A DNA stretch of 34,999 nucleotides from EX4484-217-1 sp964496035 (GTDB lineage: Archaea > Thermoproteota > Thermoprotei_A > EX4484-217-1), in contig CAZBXI010000011.1 of the NCBI GenBank assembly GCA_964496035.1, positions 1 to 34,999 of the forward strand. Reading direction: 5' to 3'. The notes under the pieces are model-generated. The model was not told the origin of the DNA. It was given only the letters and a program-made list of their open reading frames with translations, and did no database searches. The position numbers and the translations under genes are program-made. How positions within the stretch are numbered: the stretch's first letter is position 1; each line of letters opens with the position of its first letter. Of this stretch, positions 6,858 through 13,967 are shown piece by piece.

Positions 6858-7968
6858 ATGTTGCTCAAATACTGCAGCAATATACAAGAAACGCGGAAAA
6901 TAGCTTATGGCTTATTAGGTCTTATAGCTATAGGTTATGGTCTCGCTTTTGCTTTAAGAGGATTTAACGTATTCTATGATGAAAGAATGGACTTTATTCG
7001 CGGAACCAGAATCTTAGAATATGGTTTAGAAAGGATTTTACGATGAAGAACCTAAAATTTCACCATATCCTCCATTAGCTCTAATTCTAATAGCTCTATT
7101 CCGCTTACTCTTCCCTACACTTATTTTATTCAAATTAGCTTTCTTGCTAATACACATTCTGGATTGGTTCATATTTTACATTATACTTGAAAGAACAAAT
7201 TTTGAAATAGCACCATTCATGATACTTGGTCTTCTTACATTCCCCTTTTTGCGCTTGGGCCTTATAACTCTTCATCCAACAGACTACTTCTTCCTTCTAT
7301 TTCTTCTCCTTAGCATTTACCTTTACCCTAAAGACAGGCTACTTTCCCTTATCCTTCTAGGTTTATCCATAGCCACTAAGTGGTATACGATTCTTGCTAG
7401 TTTCTTTTTACCTTACTTTTATTATACGCAGCAAGAAAAACGGTTTATGTTTAAATCGATGCTTATCCTGTGGTCCTCTATTTTAATGGGCTTAATTATT
7501 CCTATAGTTATTTTTCCTAACTACTTAAACATCTATTCTTTTCACGCTAGAAAATCCGCTGAGGTAATTAAATGGATTACCTACTCTTACGGATTTAGTA
7601 TTCCGGTAATTAATTTACCCAAGAATATAATCAATGTTGCTGGCTACGTATTCATAGTAATAGGCTTTCTTGTATCACTTGTAATCATAGGCAGGGGGAA
7701 ATCCACTTATGTTCGAGTTCTTTCCCTTTCTCTAATATCTTTCATGTTATTTTCAATAACTAAGCAGCCATCTTTAAGGTTCTGTGTTTTCCCCTTAATT
7801 ACAACGTCATTAGAGGTTAAGGAAAGGAAAAATCTACTAACTCTGTTCCTCTCAATTCCTCTTTTCTTTTTCCGTAGAGGTTTTATACAGGCCTTGCTGG
7901 TTTTACTTATGCTATTTTACATAAACTTTAAATTATCTTCAAATTTTAAAAGAAAAGTTAATTTATGA
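6858..7968 (+). pseudogene. GT-C type membrane glycosyltransferase, frameshifted
   Basis: Two frames together make about 370 residues of a polytopic membrane protein. Frame one (6858-7046, 62 residues) has a first membrane helix and FYDERMDF, a GT-C-like acidic luminal loop. It ends at TGA 7044-7046. Frame two, open from about 7030, resumes with GFYDEEPKISPYPPLALI, the tyrosine/proline motif of GT87 (DUF2029)-like and PIG-M-like enzymes, and continues through many helices to 7968. The shift lies between 7027 and 7044, near GAAAGGATTTTACGATGA; one base must be skipped to join the frames. Enzymes of this type move a sugar from a polyprenyl-phosphate donor outside the membrane. It may be a real mutation, a sequencing error or, less likely, recoding. 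TTTATAAAT at 6829-6837 looks like its promoter. Confidence 0.7.
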
Positions 7969-8077
7969 AAATGAAAACATTTTTTGCCCATACTAAACCT
8001 GGTTAAATCTTCTCATATCTACTACTGAGAATTCTAAGCATTCATACTATGATGTGCTTATGATAAGGGTATTTTGG

Positions 8078-8179
8078 AGCCGGGGCCGGGATTTGAACCC
8101 GGGTAAAACGGGTTCCTACGTGGATGGGCGGTTTACTTGTCCACTGCAGCCCGTCCCCTTGCCGCTCGGGCACCCCGGC
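8078..8179 (-). tRNA. tRNA-Cys (GCA) with 30-nt intron
   Basis: Acceptor GCCGGGG/CCCCGGC, D-stem CCC/GGG and T-arm CCGGG-TTCAAAT-CCCGG are present. The exons 8144-8179 and 8078-8113 join to the stem ACGGG/CCCGT and loop CTGCAGA, so the anticodon is GCA. The discriminator base is U73, characteristic of tRNA-Cys, which rules out a Leu or Ser reading. The intron (8114-8143) is at the canonical 37/38 position. Its GTAG can pair with CTGC of the loop to form the central helix, with GTGGA/TCCAC inside. CCA is encoded at 8075-8077. Confidence 0.93.
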
Positions 8180-8273
8180 TCCAAAACATACTTAAAGAAG
8201 AACACATTTTAAAATGTTATGTACTGATAATATTTAGTAACAATGCTTCCACTAAACAATGAGGTTATGGTTA

Positions 8274-8849
8274 ATGGTTGAAGAGTTAAAGAAAATATTA
8301 AGGGAAGTAGTAGCAGAGCTTAAGGTAAATAATATAGATGCTGTAGTAGTTGGAAGTACCGTGGTTTCTTTTGCTTTAGGGGGCTTGTTTAAGGAAGATG
8401 AGGATATCGACTTCTTTGTTACAAATAGGAGTCCTCTTCTTGAAGAAGATCTTTTCAAAAACATAGCAATATCTAAGGGTTGGGACTACACTTATACGGA
8501 CTATGGGACCCCGAGGCTGATAATTCCTTACGAATATGGGGAATTCTTTGTAGACTTTTATGAGAACATACATGACTTCTACATTCCAGATGAAATTATA
8601 AATAACGAAGTGAGGAAGCTTAAAATAAACAAGTATAAGGTAAAGATTATTTCATTAGAAGCATACATAGTGCTAAAGGCTAGGATAGGTAGAAGAGTCG
8701 ACGACAGGGATTTAGTTAAAATTAAAAACCTAATTGACGACGGCTATTTGAAAATAAATAAGAGGAAAATAATGGAACTTCTAAAATACTTCCCTGAAGA
8801 AGAAATAGGTATGATGAAAAACAGGCTTATACGTAAAGGAATAATATAA
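8274..8849 (+). CDS. Nucleotidyltransferase-fold protein (MNT-like)
   Basis: About 191 residues. The N-terminal part has the polymerase-beta-like nucleotidyltransferase signature: VVVGSTVVSFALGG followed by DEDIDFFV, which supplies the GS motif and the DxD metal ligands. A later acidic residue lies in FFVDFYE. The rest is helical. I prefer the ATG at 8274 because GAGGT (8261-8265) lies 8 bases before it; the ATG at 8259 would add five residues. Related proteins transfer nucleotides to proteins or RNA, or act as antitoxin-like enzymes, but no HEPN partner lies next to it. The neighbours are tRNA-Cys and a convergent nitroreductase, which give no functional hint. Confidence 0.72.
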   Translation: MVEELKKILREVVAELKVNNIDAVVVGSTVVSFALGGLFKEDEDIDFFVTNRSPLLEEDLFKNIAISKGWDYTYTDYGTPRLIIPYEYGEFFVDFYENIHDFYIPDEIINNEVRKLKINKYKVKIISLEAYIVLKARIGRRVDDRDLVKIKNLIDDGYLKINKRKIMELLKYFPEEEIGMMKNRLIRKGII

Positions 8850-8859
8850 ATTAATGTCT

Positions 8860-9474
8860 CTAGCGTTTCTCAGGGTACCCTACAGGCATTATGTAAAGGG
8901 GTGCTAAGTTTCTAGATAAGCCGAGTATTCTTCTCACTTCATTATCATAGAATGCTCCAATAGCAACTGTTCCTAAGCCTAAAGCTTCGGCTTGAAGGTA
9001 AACATTTTGGCCTACATGTCCGACTTCCATGTGAACGTACCTATAACCCCTATCACCGTAAAACCTTGTAGTTCTAGCATATTCAGCTACAATGACTAGG
9101 TTTATAGGAGCTGTTCCCACCCAATACTGACCAAGAGAAGCTTCCATAAGCTCATAAGTAACATCGGTGTCTAAAGTCTTCACTAAACAGTGCTTATAAG
9201 GATCATAGCGATAAACACCTTTGTCTAACCCTTCAACCCCATCCTTCCTTACTACAACATATACTTCTAAAGGATATGTTGCCCCAGCGGAAGGAGCTGC
9301 TCTAAATCCTTCCTCCCAATTCGTTATCCCTTGAGCTGCCCAAAGTATCTGAGCAACATGCCTTAACGGAATTTTTACGTCTTTCTTCCAACTACGCCTA
9401 CTACGCCTAACATATATTGCCTCCTCTAAGGACATTACCCCCTTAGTTTTTGCCTTAGGCAGAGCAACTATCAT
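8860..9474 (-). CDS. Nitroreductase-family FMN oxidoreductase (SagB/ThcOx-like)
   Basis: 204 residues with the nitroreductase fold: RRSRRSWKKD near residue 23 (phosphate of FMN), AAPSAGATYPLEVYVVV near 81 and MEVGHVGQNVYLQAEALGLG near 149. The APSAGATYPLE and GHVGQNVYLQA motifs are typical of the SagB/ThcOx branch. That branch includes azoline oxidases and stand-alone flavin reductases. No YcaO or precursor peptide gene is nearby, so a stand-alone oxidoreductase is the safer reading. It is convergent with the nucleotidyltransferase, 10 bases apart. The ATG at 9474 sits just after a TATA-poor gap, so the promoter is unclear. Confidence 0.85.
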   Translation of the reverse strand: MIVALPKAKTKGVMSLEEAIYVRRSRRSWKKDVKIPLRHVAQILWAAQGITNWEEGFRAAPSAGATYPLEVYVVVRKDGVEGLDKGVYRYDPYKHCLVKTLDTDVTYELMEASLGQYWVGTAPINLVIVAEYARTTRFYGDRGYRYVHMEVGHVGQNVYLQAEALGLGTVAIGAFYDNEVRRILGLSRNLAPLYIMPVGYPEKR

Positions 9475-9565
9475 AATCTAAACCCATAATATAACTTTAG
9501 AATAACAAGTATTCAATAGTTACCTTATCTAGCCGGAATACGTGAGGGAAGAAATGATGCTATGG

Positions 9566-9673
9566 CGCCGGGGGGAGGACTCGAACCTCCGACCACCGGG
9601 TTTCTGACCGGTTAGAGGACTCGAATCTCCCCCCGCTAACAGCCCGGCGCTCTACCAGCTGAGCTACCCCGGC
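9566..9673 (-). tRNA. tRNA-Asn (GTT) with 35-nt intron carrying a T-arm copy
   Basis: Acceptor GCCGGGG/CCCCGGC, D-arm GCTC/GAGC and T-arm GGAGG-TTCGAGT-CCTCC are intact. Exons 9637-9673 and 9566-9601 join to stem CCGGG/CCCGG and loop CTGTTAA, anticodon GTT. The intron (9602-9636) is at the canonical 37/38 site. Inside it is GGAGATTCGAGTCCTC, identical to the gene's own T-arm start except one base, which is unusual. Discriminator G73; CCA encoded at 9563-9565. A TATA-like TTTTAAAC lies about 30 bases upstream (near 9702-9710). Confidence 0.93.
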
Positions 9674-9772
9674 ACCGCTTTAGAAATAATTGTTTGAAGG
9701 GTTTAAAATGTTTCTTCAGCTTTCCACCATTTCCGTAATAAGAGAATACTTTCAGGGAACTCTCTATTCGCC

Positions 9773-9782
9773 TTTATAAATA
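9773..9782 (+). promoter_or_regulatory. TATA box before the 28-residue microprotein
   Basis: TTTATAAATA lies about 31 bases before the ATG at 9808. A start of transcription 25-28 bases downstream would give a leaderless or very short-leader mRNA. Confidence 0.45.
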
Positions 9783-9807
9783 TCTAAAGGTATATGGGAG
9801 ATAGGCA

Positions 9808-9894
9808 ATGATTGCTATAGTCATAGCCACGATAGCACTAGCGTTTTTAATGATGTGCTTATCAAAAATATTTGAAATAACACTATTTAAGTAG
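9808..9894 (+). CDS. Possible 28-residue single-span membrane microprotein
   Basis: ATG at 9808, stop TAG at 9892-9894. The peptide begins MIAIVIATIALAFLMMC, a hydrophobic stretch long enough to span the membrane, and ends in a short polar tail with two lysines. GGGAGAT (9796-9802) lies 5 bases before the ATG and resembles an archaeal ribosome site. TTTATAAATA at 9773-9782 is a good TATA box. I recognise no family, and so short a frame could arise by chance. Confidence 0.35.
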   Translation: MIAIVIATIALAFLMMCLSKIFEITLFK

Positions 9895-10001
9895 TGTTTA
9901 ACATACCGAGGAGTGGAAAACATTAAGCATTCTGATTCTTCATATTCTTTATAAATAAAAATTTTATATTTAGAGAATCTATGAAAACTATTAGAATTGG
10001 A

Positions 10002-10076
10002 GGGCCCGTCGTCTAGCCCGGTTAGGACACCGCCCTTACGAGGCGGAGGTCCGGGGTTCAAATCCCCGCGGGCCCA
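10002..10076 (+). tRNA. tRNA-Val (TAC)
   Basis: Acceptor GGGCCCG/CGGGCCC, anticodon stem CCGCC/GGCGG with loop CTTACGA (anticodon TAC), and T-arm CGGGG-TTCAAAT-CCCCG. No intron. Discriminator A73, CCA encoded at 10077-10079. AT-rich TTTTATATTT near 9962-9971 is a plausible TATA box. Confidence 0.95.
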
Positions 10077-10126
10077 CCATCAAAAACATTTTTACAACGC
10101 ATTCAAGGTTAGGGGAATATAAGCTA

Positions 10127-10729
10127 CTACACATTATGTTTTGGAATATTGATTGCTTCGAGTAGGTTTACATTAAATTCGTTCTTCAGCACAGTGTATA
10201 TTGTGTTTAAAGGTAAACCTAGAACATTATAGTAATCTCCCTTTATTCTTTTAACAAAAAGTGCTCCATAGCCTTGAATGGCATAAGCACCTGCTTTGTC
10301 CATAGGCTCTTTGGTTTTAATATACCATATTATCTCCTTCATACTTAGTTTTTTAAAACTAACCATGGTTTTAACACATTTAGCGATCACTTTGCCTGGA
10401 GATGCAAAAATCAGTGCTGTGATTACATAATGTGTTTTTCCGCTAAGTCTTTTAAGCATCTTAATGGCATCTCTTTCATTCCTCGGTTTTTCTATTATTC
10501 TCCCATCCGCATATACTACAGTGTCAGCCGCTATAACTATGCTATCTTGCGGAATCTTGAGCAATGTTGATTGAATTTTCCCTTTGGCCTTCATAGTGGC
10601 GGTTTTGCAAGGGTCCTTAAATGAAACTCGAGGTTCGAACTTTGGCTTTACAATATCGACTTTAATATTGAATTTTCCCAGAAGTTCTATCCTCCTTGGT
10701 GATGAGGTTACAAATATTATTTTCAACAA
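10127..10729 (-). CDS. Maf family nucleoside triphosphate pyrophosphatase
   Basis: 200 residues with the Maf pattern: SSPRRIELL at residues 9-17, KAKGKIQ, IVIAADTVVYADGRIIEKP near 65-83, and DKAGAYAIQGYGALFVKRIKGDYYNVLGLPL near the C-terminus. Maf/YhdE enzymes hydrolyse non-canonical or modified dNTPs/NTPs to monophosphates, a house-cleaning role in the cytosol. The start appears to be TTG at 10727-10729, with GGTG 5 bases upstream; a second in-frame TTG follows directly. It lies in opposite orientation to tRNA-Val and downstream of the small unknown gene at 10792. Confidence 0.93.
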   Translation of the reverse strand: MLKIIFVTSSPRRIELLGKFNIKVDIVKPKFEPRVSFKDPCKTATMKAKGKIQSTLLKIPQDSIVIAADTVVYADGRIIEKPRNERDAIKMLKRLSGKTHYVITALIFASPGKVIAKCVKTMVSFKKLSMKEIIWYIKTKEPMDKAGAYAIQGYGALFVKRIKGDYYNVLGLPLNTIYTVLKNEFNVNLLEAINIPKHNV

Positions 10730-10791
10730 TGAGCACCTAGTTATTCTTTAATACACTGCAGTTAGGTTCAGTATGTACTTATGTTGATTTT

Positions 10792-11034
10792 TTAAGATTT
10801 TCTACTTCGTATTTGCGACTTCCTCAATCTGATAAAGTATATGATGTCTCTTACAACCTTATTCAGATCAGCTGTAGAGCAAACTTCAATTATTTCTCTT
10901 TTTGAATCAACATATTTAAAGGGCATAAGTCCAGCTAAACCACTGTATAGTTGTCTCCATGTGACATAGGGTAATAGGTCCCTATGTACTCTACAATATT
11001 TACTAGCAAGTTCTTCGATGGTATATGTTTTCAT
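10792..11034 (-). CDS. Uncharacterised 80-residue protein
   Basis: Not recognised. The sequence begins MKTYTIEELASKYCRVHRDL and ends in a basic tail (RLRKSQIRSRKS). It is soluble, mostly helical in appearance and contains a WRQLYSGLAGLMPF stretch that could be a small helical domain. A clear TATA box (GGTTTATAAAACC on the minus strand, near 11080-11092) lies about 50 bases before the ATG, which supports real expression. It is followed by Maf on the same strand after about 60 bases. A nucleic-acid-binding role would fit its charge but is only a guess. Confidence 0.6.
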   Translation of the reverse strand: MKTYTIEELASKYCRVHRDLLPYVTWRQLYSGLAGLMPFKYVDSKREIIEVCSTADLNKVVRDIIYFIRLRKSQIRSRKS

Positions 11035-11079
11035 AGTATTCTATCCCTGTTTCCCGCATACAGTCTCCATAATAGAGGA

Positions 11080-11092
11080 GGTTTTATAAACC
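11080..11092 (-). promoter_or_regulatory. TATA box of the 80-residue gene
   Basis: GGTTTATAAAACC on the minus strand, almost palindromic, about 50 bases upstream of the ATG at 11034. Confidence 0.55.
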
Positions 11093-11144
11093 TAACTATC
11101 TCATAACACAGCTAATAGTAGCCAAAAGAAGAGCGTTTAGGCAA

Positions 11145-11213
11145 TTTATCAGACAGCCGCCACTTCTTCATGCCTGCAGAATCTGCAGTGGTCGGAACAG
11201 TTCATCATCTAAG
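11145..11213 (-). ncRNA. Box C/D sRNA
   Basis: On the minus strand: box C ATGATGA (11202-11208), a 13-nt guide, D'-like CTGC (11185-11188), then box C' ATGAAGA (11165-11171), a 12-nt guide AGTGGCGGCTGT (11153-11164) and box D CTGA (11149-11152). Order, spacing and box sequences match archaeal 2'-O-methylation guides bound by L7Ae, Nop5 and fibrillarin. D' is degenerate (CTGC). It lies 44 bases after the stop of the minus-strand gene at 11257. The target RNA was not identified; the C'/D guide would pair with ACAGCCGCCACT. Confidence 0.82.
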
Positions 11214-11256
11214 TATAATGATTTGAGTAGAGAGATTTATCTTTTAATCCTAGCCT

Positions 11257-12141
11257 TTAAGCTGTAAGACGTAATGAAATATTGTAGGTTTCAGGCCTAA
11301 TTTCCTCCTTTACACCATCAATGATAATTGTATAGAAGATGTTGTTTCTAGAGTATTCTCCTTCAGCTCTAATACTGTTTACACCTATGTATGAATCTAC
11401 ACTAACTATTTCACTACTTAAGATTTCTCCAAACTCCTTTAATGTGTTTAGTAGTACTTTTTCAAAGTCTCTTTCCTCATAGCTTGATAGCGTTAATACA
11501 ACATTTCCTCCTTCGACTTTGGGTTTCCATCTTTCCAGTTCTCCTACTAGAATTTCAAACAATTTTTTATGCCAGTATGTTAAGACTAGGTCTCCGCTTA
11601 TTCTTAAACCCTTTATTGTAAAGCTTGCTCTCAATTGTTCATCAAATAGAAGACTCCCTTCAACAAGGACGCTATAAGGATATTCATCTATGTAAAAAAC
11701 TAAGCTTGCAAAAGGCATCTTATGCGGTTCAGCATAACATCTATAGGTTGAAAGTAGTTTATCAGCACTAAACAGCTTCAAGGCGTTATAAACAGATGTC
11801 TCCAGTAGTTTACATAGGTCCGATACTATCCTTTCTTGCTCAGAGAAATCTTTAGCAAGAACCTTAAAGGGTATAGATGATATGCCATAAGTTGAGGTAC
11901 ATTGCTTCATGAATTCTTTAGACAAAGCATCTATGAAATTCAAAGGATCTACGTCTAGTTTAACCCATCCGGACGGTTGCAGTTCATTTTTCAACTTTCT
12001 GATTTCTCTAGCAACAATGTTCTTTACCCATTCAGAAACATCCTTATACCCCTTGTTAGCTATGATCTCATTAATAACAATATATTCTTCAAAGGGGATG
12101 TTTATTCTGACAGTCTTATACTTCTTCTTGGGTTTGCGCAT
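11257..12141 (-). CDS. Uncharacterised 294-residue protein with N-terminal ribbon-helix-helix-like domain
   Basis: Residues 8-50 (KTVRINIPFEEYIVINEIIANKG and following) look like a ribbon-helix-helix DNA-binding domain: a basic strand, then two helices with EWVKNIVAREIRKLKNEL. The remaining 230 residues are not recognised. They look like mixed alpha/beta, with FYIDEYPYSVLVEGSLLF and a tryptophan-containing EILVGELERWKPKVEGG segment, possibly a ligand or dimerisation domain. No catalytic motif is evident. The gene is alone, divergent from the NOG1 GTPase, and followed closely by the C/D sRNA. A transcription regulator is a reasonable but unproven reading. Confidence 0.65.
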   Translation of the reverse strand: MRKPKKKYKTVRINIPFEEYIVINEIIANKGYKDVSEWVKNIVAREIRKLKNELQPSGWVKLDVDPLNFIDALSKEFMKQCTSTYGISSIPFKVLAKDFSEQERIVSDLCKLLETSVYNALKLFSADKLLSTYRCYAEPHKMPFASLVFYIDEYPYSVLVEGSLLFDEQLRASFTIKGLRISGDLVLTYWHKKLFEILVGELERWKPKVEGGNVVLTLSSYEERDFEKVLLNTLKEFGEILSSEIVSVDSYIGVNSIRAEGEYSRNNIFYTIIIDGVKEEIRPETYNISLRLTA

Positions 12142-12286
12142 AATTTATCAAGTAGAGTAAGTGTTTCTCTGAAAAATTAAGATTGATAACTATAGACTCT
12201 ATATTGTTCCGTATTTTCAAGGTTTATGTGGTTGAGGCTAACATAAAAAAACGTCTGCATTTACATAACTAGGTAGGGTTAGATAA

Positions 12287-13297
12287 TTGACTTCACCATT
12301 TGAAAACCTAGGGAGACTACTAACCTACGAGGATTTAAGGGAAAAGATTAGCGCCAGGTATATGAAGTTAAATAGGAAGCTAAAAACGTCGAAAGATATG
12401 ACAATTAAGGCTAAAGAGCTAGCTAGAATAAATCTCGTTTATGGCAATGTTAAGAATTATTTTGAGAAAATAGTTCATACCATGCCGCATATTAGTAAGA
12501 TTCACCCCTTCTACTTAGACCTACTAGATGTGCTAGTAGGTGCTAATGACTATAAAAAGTCTATTGTAAGGATTTCTAAAGCTATTAGAATTCTCGATAA
12601 AATACATAAGGAATGTCTAAGCATGTTTCGCTTGGCCAGCAAACCTAGCGAGTATGCTGAAATAAGAAGAAATTGTATTGGAAGGTTATTATCTGTACTG
12701 AAGAGAAATAGGAAGTACATAGACTTCTTAGCACACACTACTTTAAAGTTAAGGGATATACCCTCAATAGATCCGGAAACGCCGACAGCAATAGTCGCCG
12801 GTATGCCTCAAGTAGGTAAGTCAACTTTAGTAAAAGCTATTTCCACTGCGAAACCTAAGATAGCTCCTTATCCTTTTACGACAAGAAATCTTATACTTGG
12901 ACATATAATTGGTCGAGATTTTAAATTTCAAGCAATCGATACTCCTGGACTACTTGATAGACCATTATCAGAGAGGAATCCTATAGAACTTCAGGCGATA
13001 CTTGCTCTTAAACATGTTAAAGGAATAATAGTATACCTTTTTGATGTATCAATTACAGGCTACTACACGTTAAAACAGCAATTGCGCGTATTATCAGATA
13101 TTGAAGAAGCGTTTGATAAAGAAATAATTGTAGCATTAAACAAAATCGATATAGCGGACTTATCAAAGGTTAAAGAATTAATAAGTACATTAAAATCTAA
13201 AGGTTATGAGCGCTTATTTAAAATAAGCGCACTTAAAGGTATAGGAGTTAAAGAATTAAAGGATACGATAATTTCTGAGTTAAGAAAAATCAGCTAA
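12287..13297 (+). CDS. NOG1/Obg-type GTPase (ribosome biogenesis)
   Basis: 336 residues. Residues 1-160 are the helical NOG1 N-domain (KISARYMKLNRKL, IHPFYLDLLDVLVG, DFLAHTTLKLRDIPSIDPETPT). The GTPase domain follows: P-loop GMPQVGKST at 172-180, PFTTR near 196-200 (switch I threonine), DTPG at 218-221, NKID at 285-288 and SAL near 315. NOG1 proteins assist large-subunit assembly. The start is TTG at 12287, with AGGTAGGG upstream; the protein begins MTSPFENLGRLLTYEDL, matching the family start. The C-terminal extension of eukaryotic NOG1 is absent, as usual in archaea. The 3' end overlaps the convergent hydrolase gene by 8 bases. Confidence 0.92.
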   Translation: MTSPFENLGRLLTYEDLREKISARYMKLNRKLKTSKDMTIKAKELARINLVYGNVKNYFEKIVHTMPHISKIHPFYLDLLDVLVGANDYKKSIVRISKAIRILDKIHKECLSMFRLASKPSEYAEIRRNCIGRLLSVLKRNRKYIDFLAHTTLKLRDIPSIDPETPTAIVAGMPQVGKSTLVKAISTAKPKIAPYPFTTRNLILGHIIGRDFKFQAIDTPGLLDRPLSERNPIELQAILALKHVKGIIVYLFDVSITGYYTLKQQLRVLSDIEEAFDKEIIVALNKIDIADLSKVKELISTLKSKGYERLFKISALKGIGVKELKDTIISELRKIS

Positions 13298-13901
13298 AGT
13301 CTATGTACTTACTCTCTGTTAGTATACCCTTGTATAGGAAGCTTATTTGCCTATAAACTATGTATTTGTCAAATTCTGTTAAAGCTGAGATTGTATCTAC
13401 AGGTAGCACTATCTTATATCCATGTAGTGCAGCAGAAGATGCCGTATGTAACACACATATGTTAGCTACAGTCCCCATTATAACCACATATTCTACGCCT
13501 CTTGACCTCAGTATGTTATCGAGAGGTGTACCGAAGAACCCATCGTACCTAGTCTTTTGCACAACTATCTCCTTAGGTATTTGCGGCTTAAGCTCATCTA
13601 TTATTTGATGACCCCATGTCCCTACTACTGCATGTTCACCCCATATTTTAAATTCTGGATCATCTAAGTAGTGCGTGTCTTGGGTGTATATTACTAGGAC
13701 ATTTTTTGCTCTAGCTTTCTCTAAAAGTCTCTTAATAGGCTCGACTGTTCCAGGAGCTGTTGGAACAAAAAGCTTCCCTTTAGGATGTACAAAATCATTT
13801 TGCATATCTACTATTATTAGCGCTGATTTTTCTTTTGGCAAGCGCAAAGTTTCTTTCCTTATTTCAAACTTAGGGACTTCGATCGTGACCAAGTCTTCCA
13901 A
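13290..13901 (-). CDS. Isochorismatase-fold cysteine hydrolase, probable nicotinamidase
   Basis: 203 residues with the catalytic triad of the family: Asp32 in IIVDMQNDF, Lys116 in VVQKTRYDGFFGTPLD, and Cys149 in TVANICVLHTA. Asp75/His77 (TQDTH) and His90 (WGEHAV) match the metal site of nicotinamidases, which convert nicotinamide to nicotinate for NAD salvage. Other amidases share the fold, so the substrate is inferred. The ATG at 13901 follows a short gap shared with the divergent transporter. Its last bases overlap NOG1 tail to tail. Confidence 0.87.
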   Translation of the reverse strand: MEDLVTIEVPKFEIRKETLRLPKEKSALIIVDMQNDFVHPKGKLFVPTAPGTVEPIKRLLEKARAKNVLVIYTQDTHYLDDPEFKIWGEHAVVGTWGHQIIDELKPQIPKEIVVQKTRYDGFFGTPLDNILRSRGVEYVVIMGTVANICVLHTASSAALHGYKIVLPVDTISALTEFDKYIVYRQISFLYKGILTESKYIDFS

Positions 13902-13967
13902 CCTCTACGTACAGTATGCCTAGATACTTTTATAATAAGTTTAAGATTTAAACCATTTAGAAGTGGT

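Larger units (their letters stand above)
9675..10001. other. Gene-poor gap between tRNA-Asn and tRNA-Val
   Basis: It holds divergent tRNA promoters, a TATA box at 9773-9782 and one possible microprotein (9808-9894). No other coding signal is convincing: the minus-strand open frame here runs through tRNA-Val and has no ribosome site. Confidence 0.6.

Noticed and set aside
8078..8179. Reading this tRNA as class II Leu or Ser
   Set aside because: The apparent long variable region is an intron; U73 and the GCA loop identify tRNA-Cys.
8860..9474. SagB-like protein as part of an azoline peptide cluster
   Set aside because: No YcaO, precursor peptide or exporter gene lies nearby.
9774..10061. Minus-strand open frame of 95 codons
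   Set aside because: It runs antisense through tRNA-Val, has no ribosome site and shows no protein-like features.
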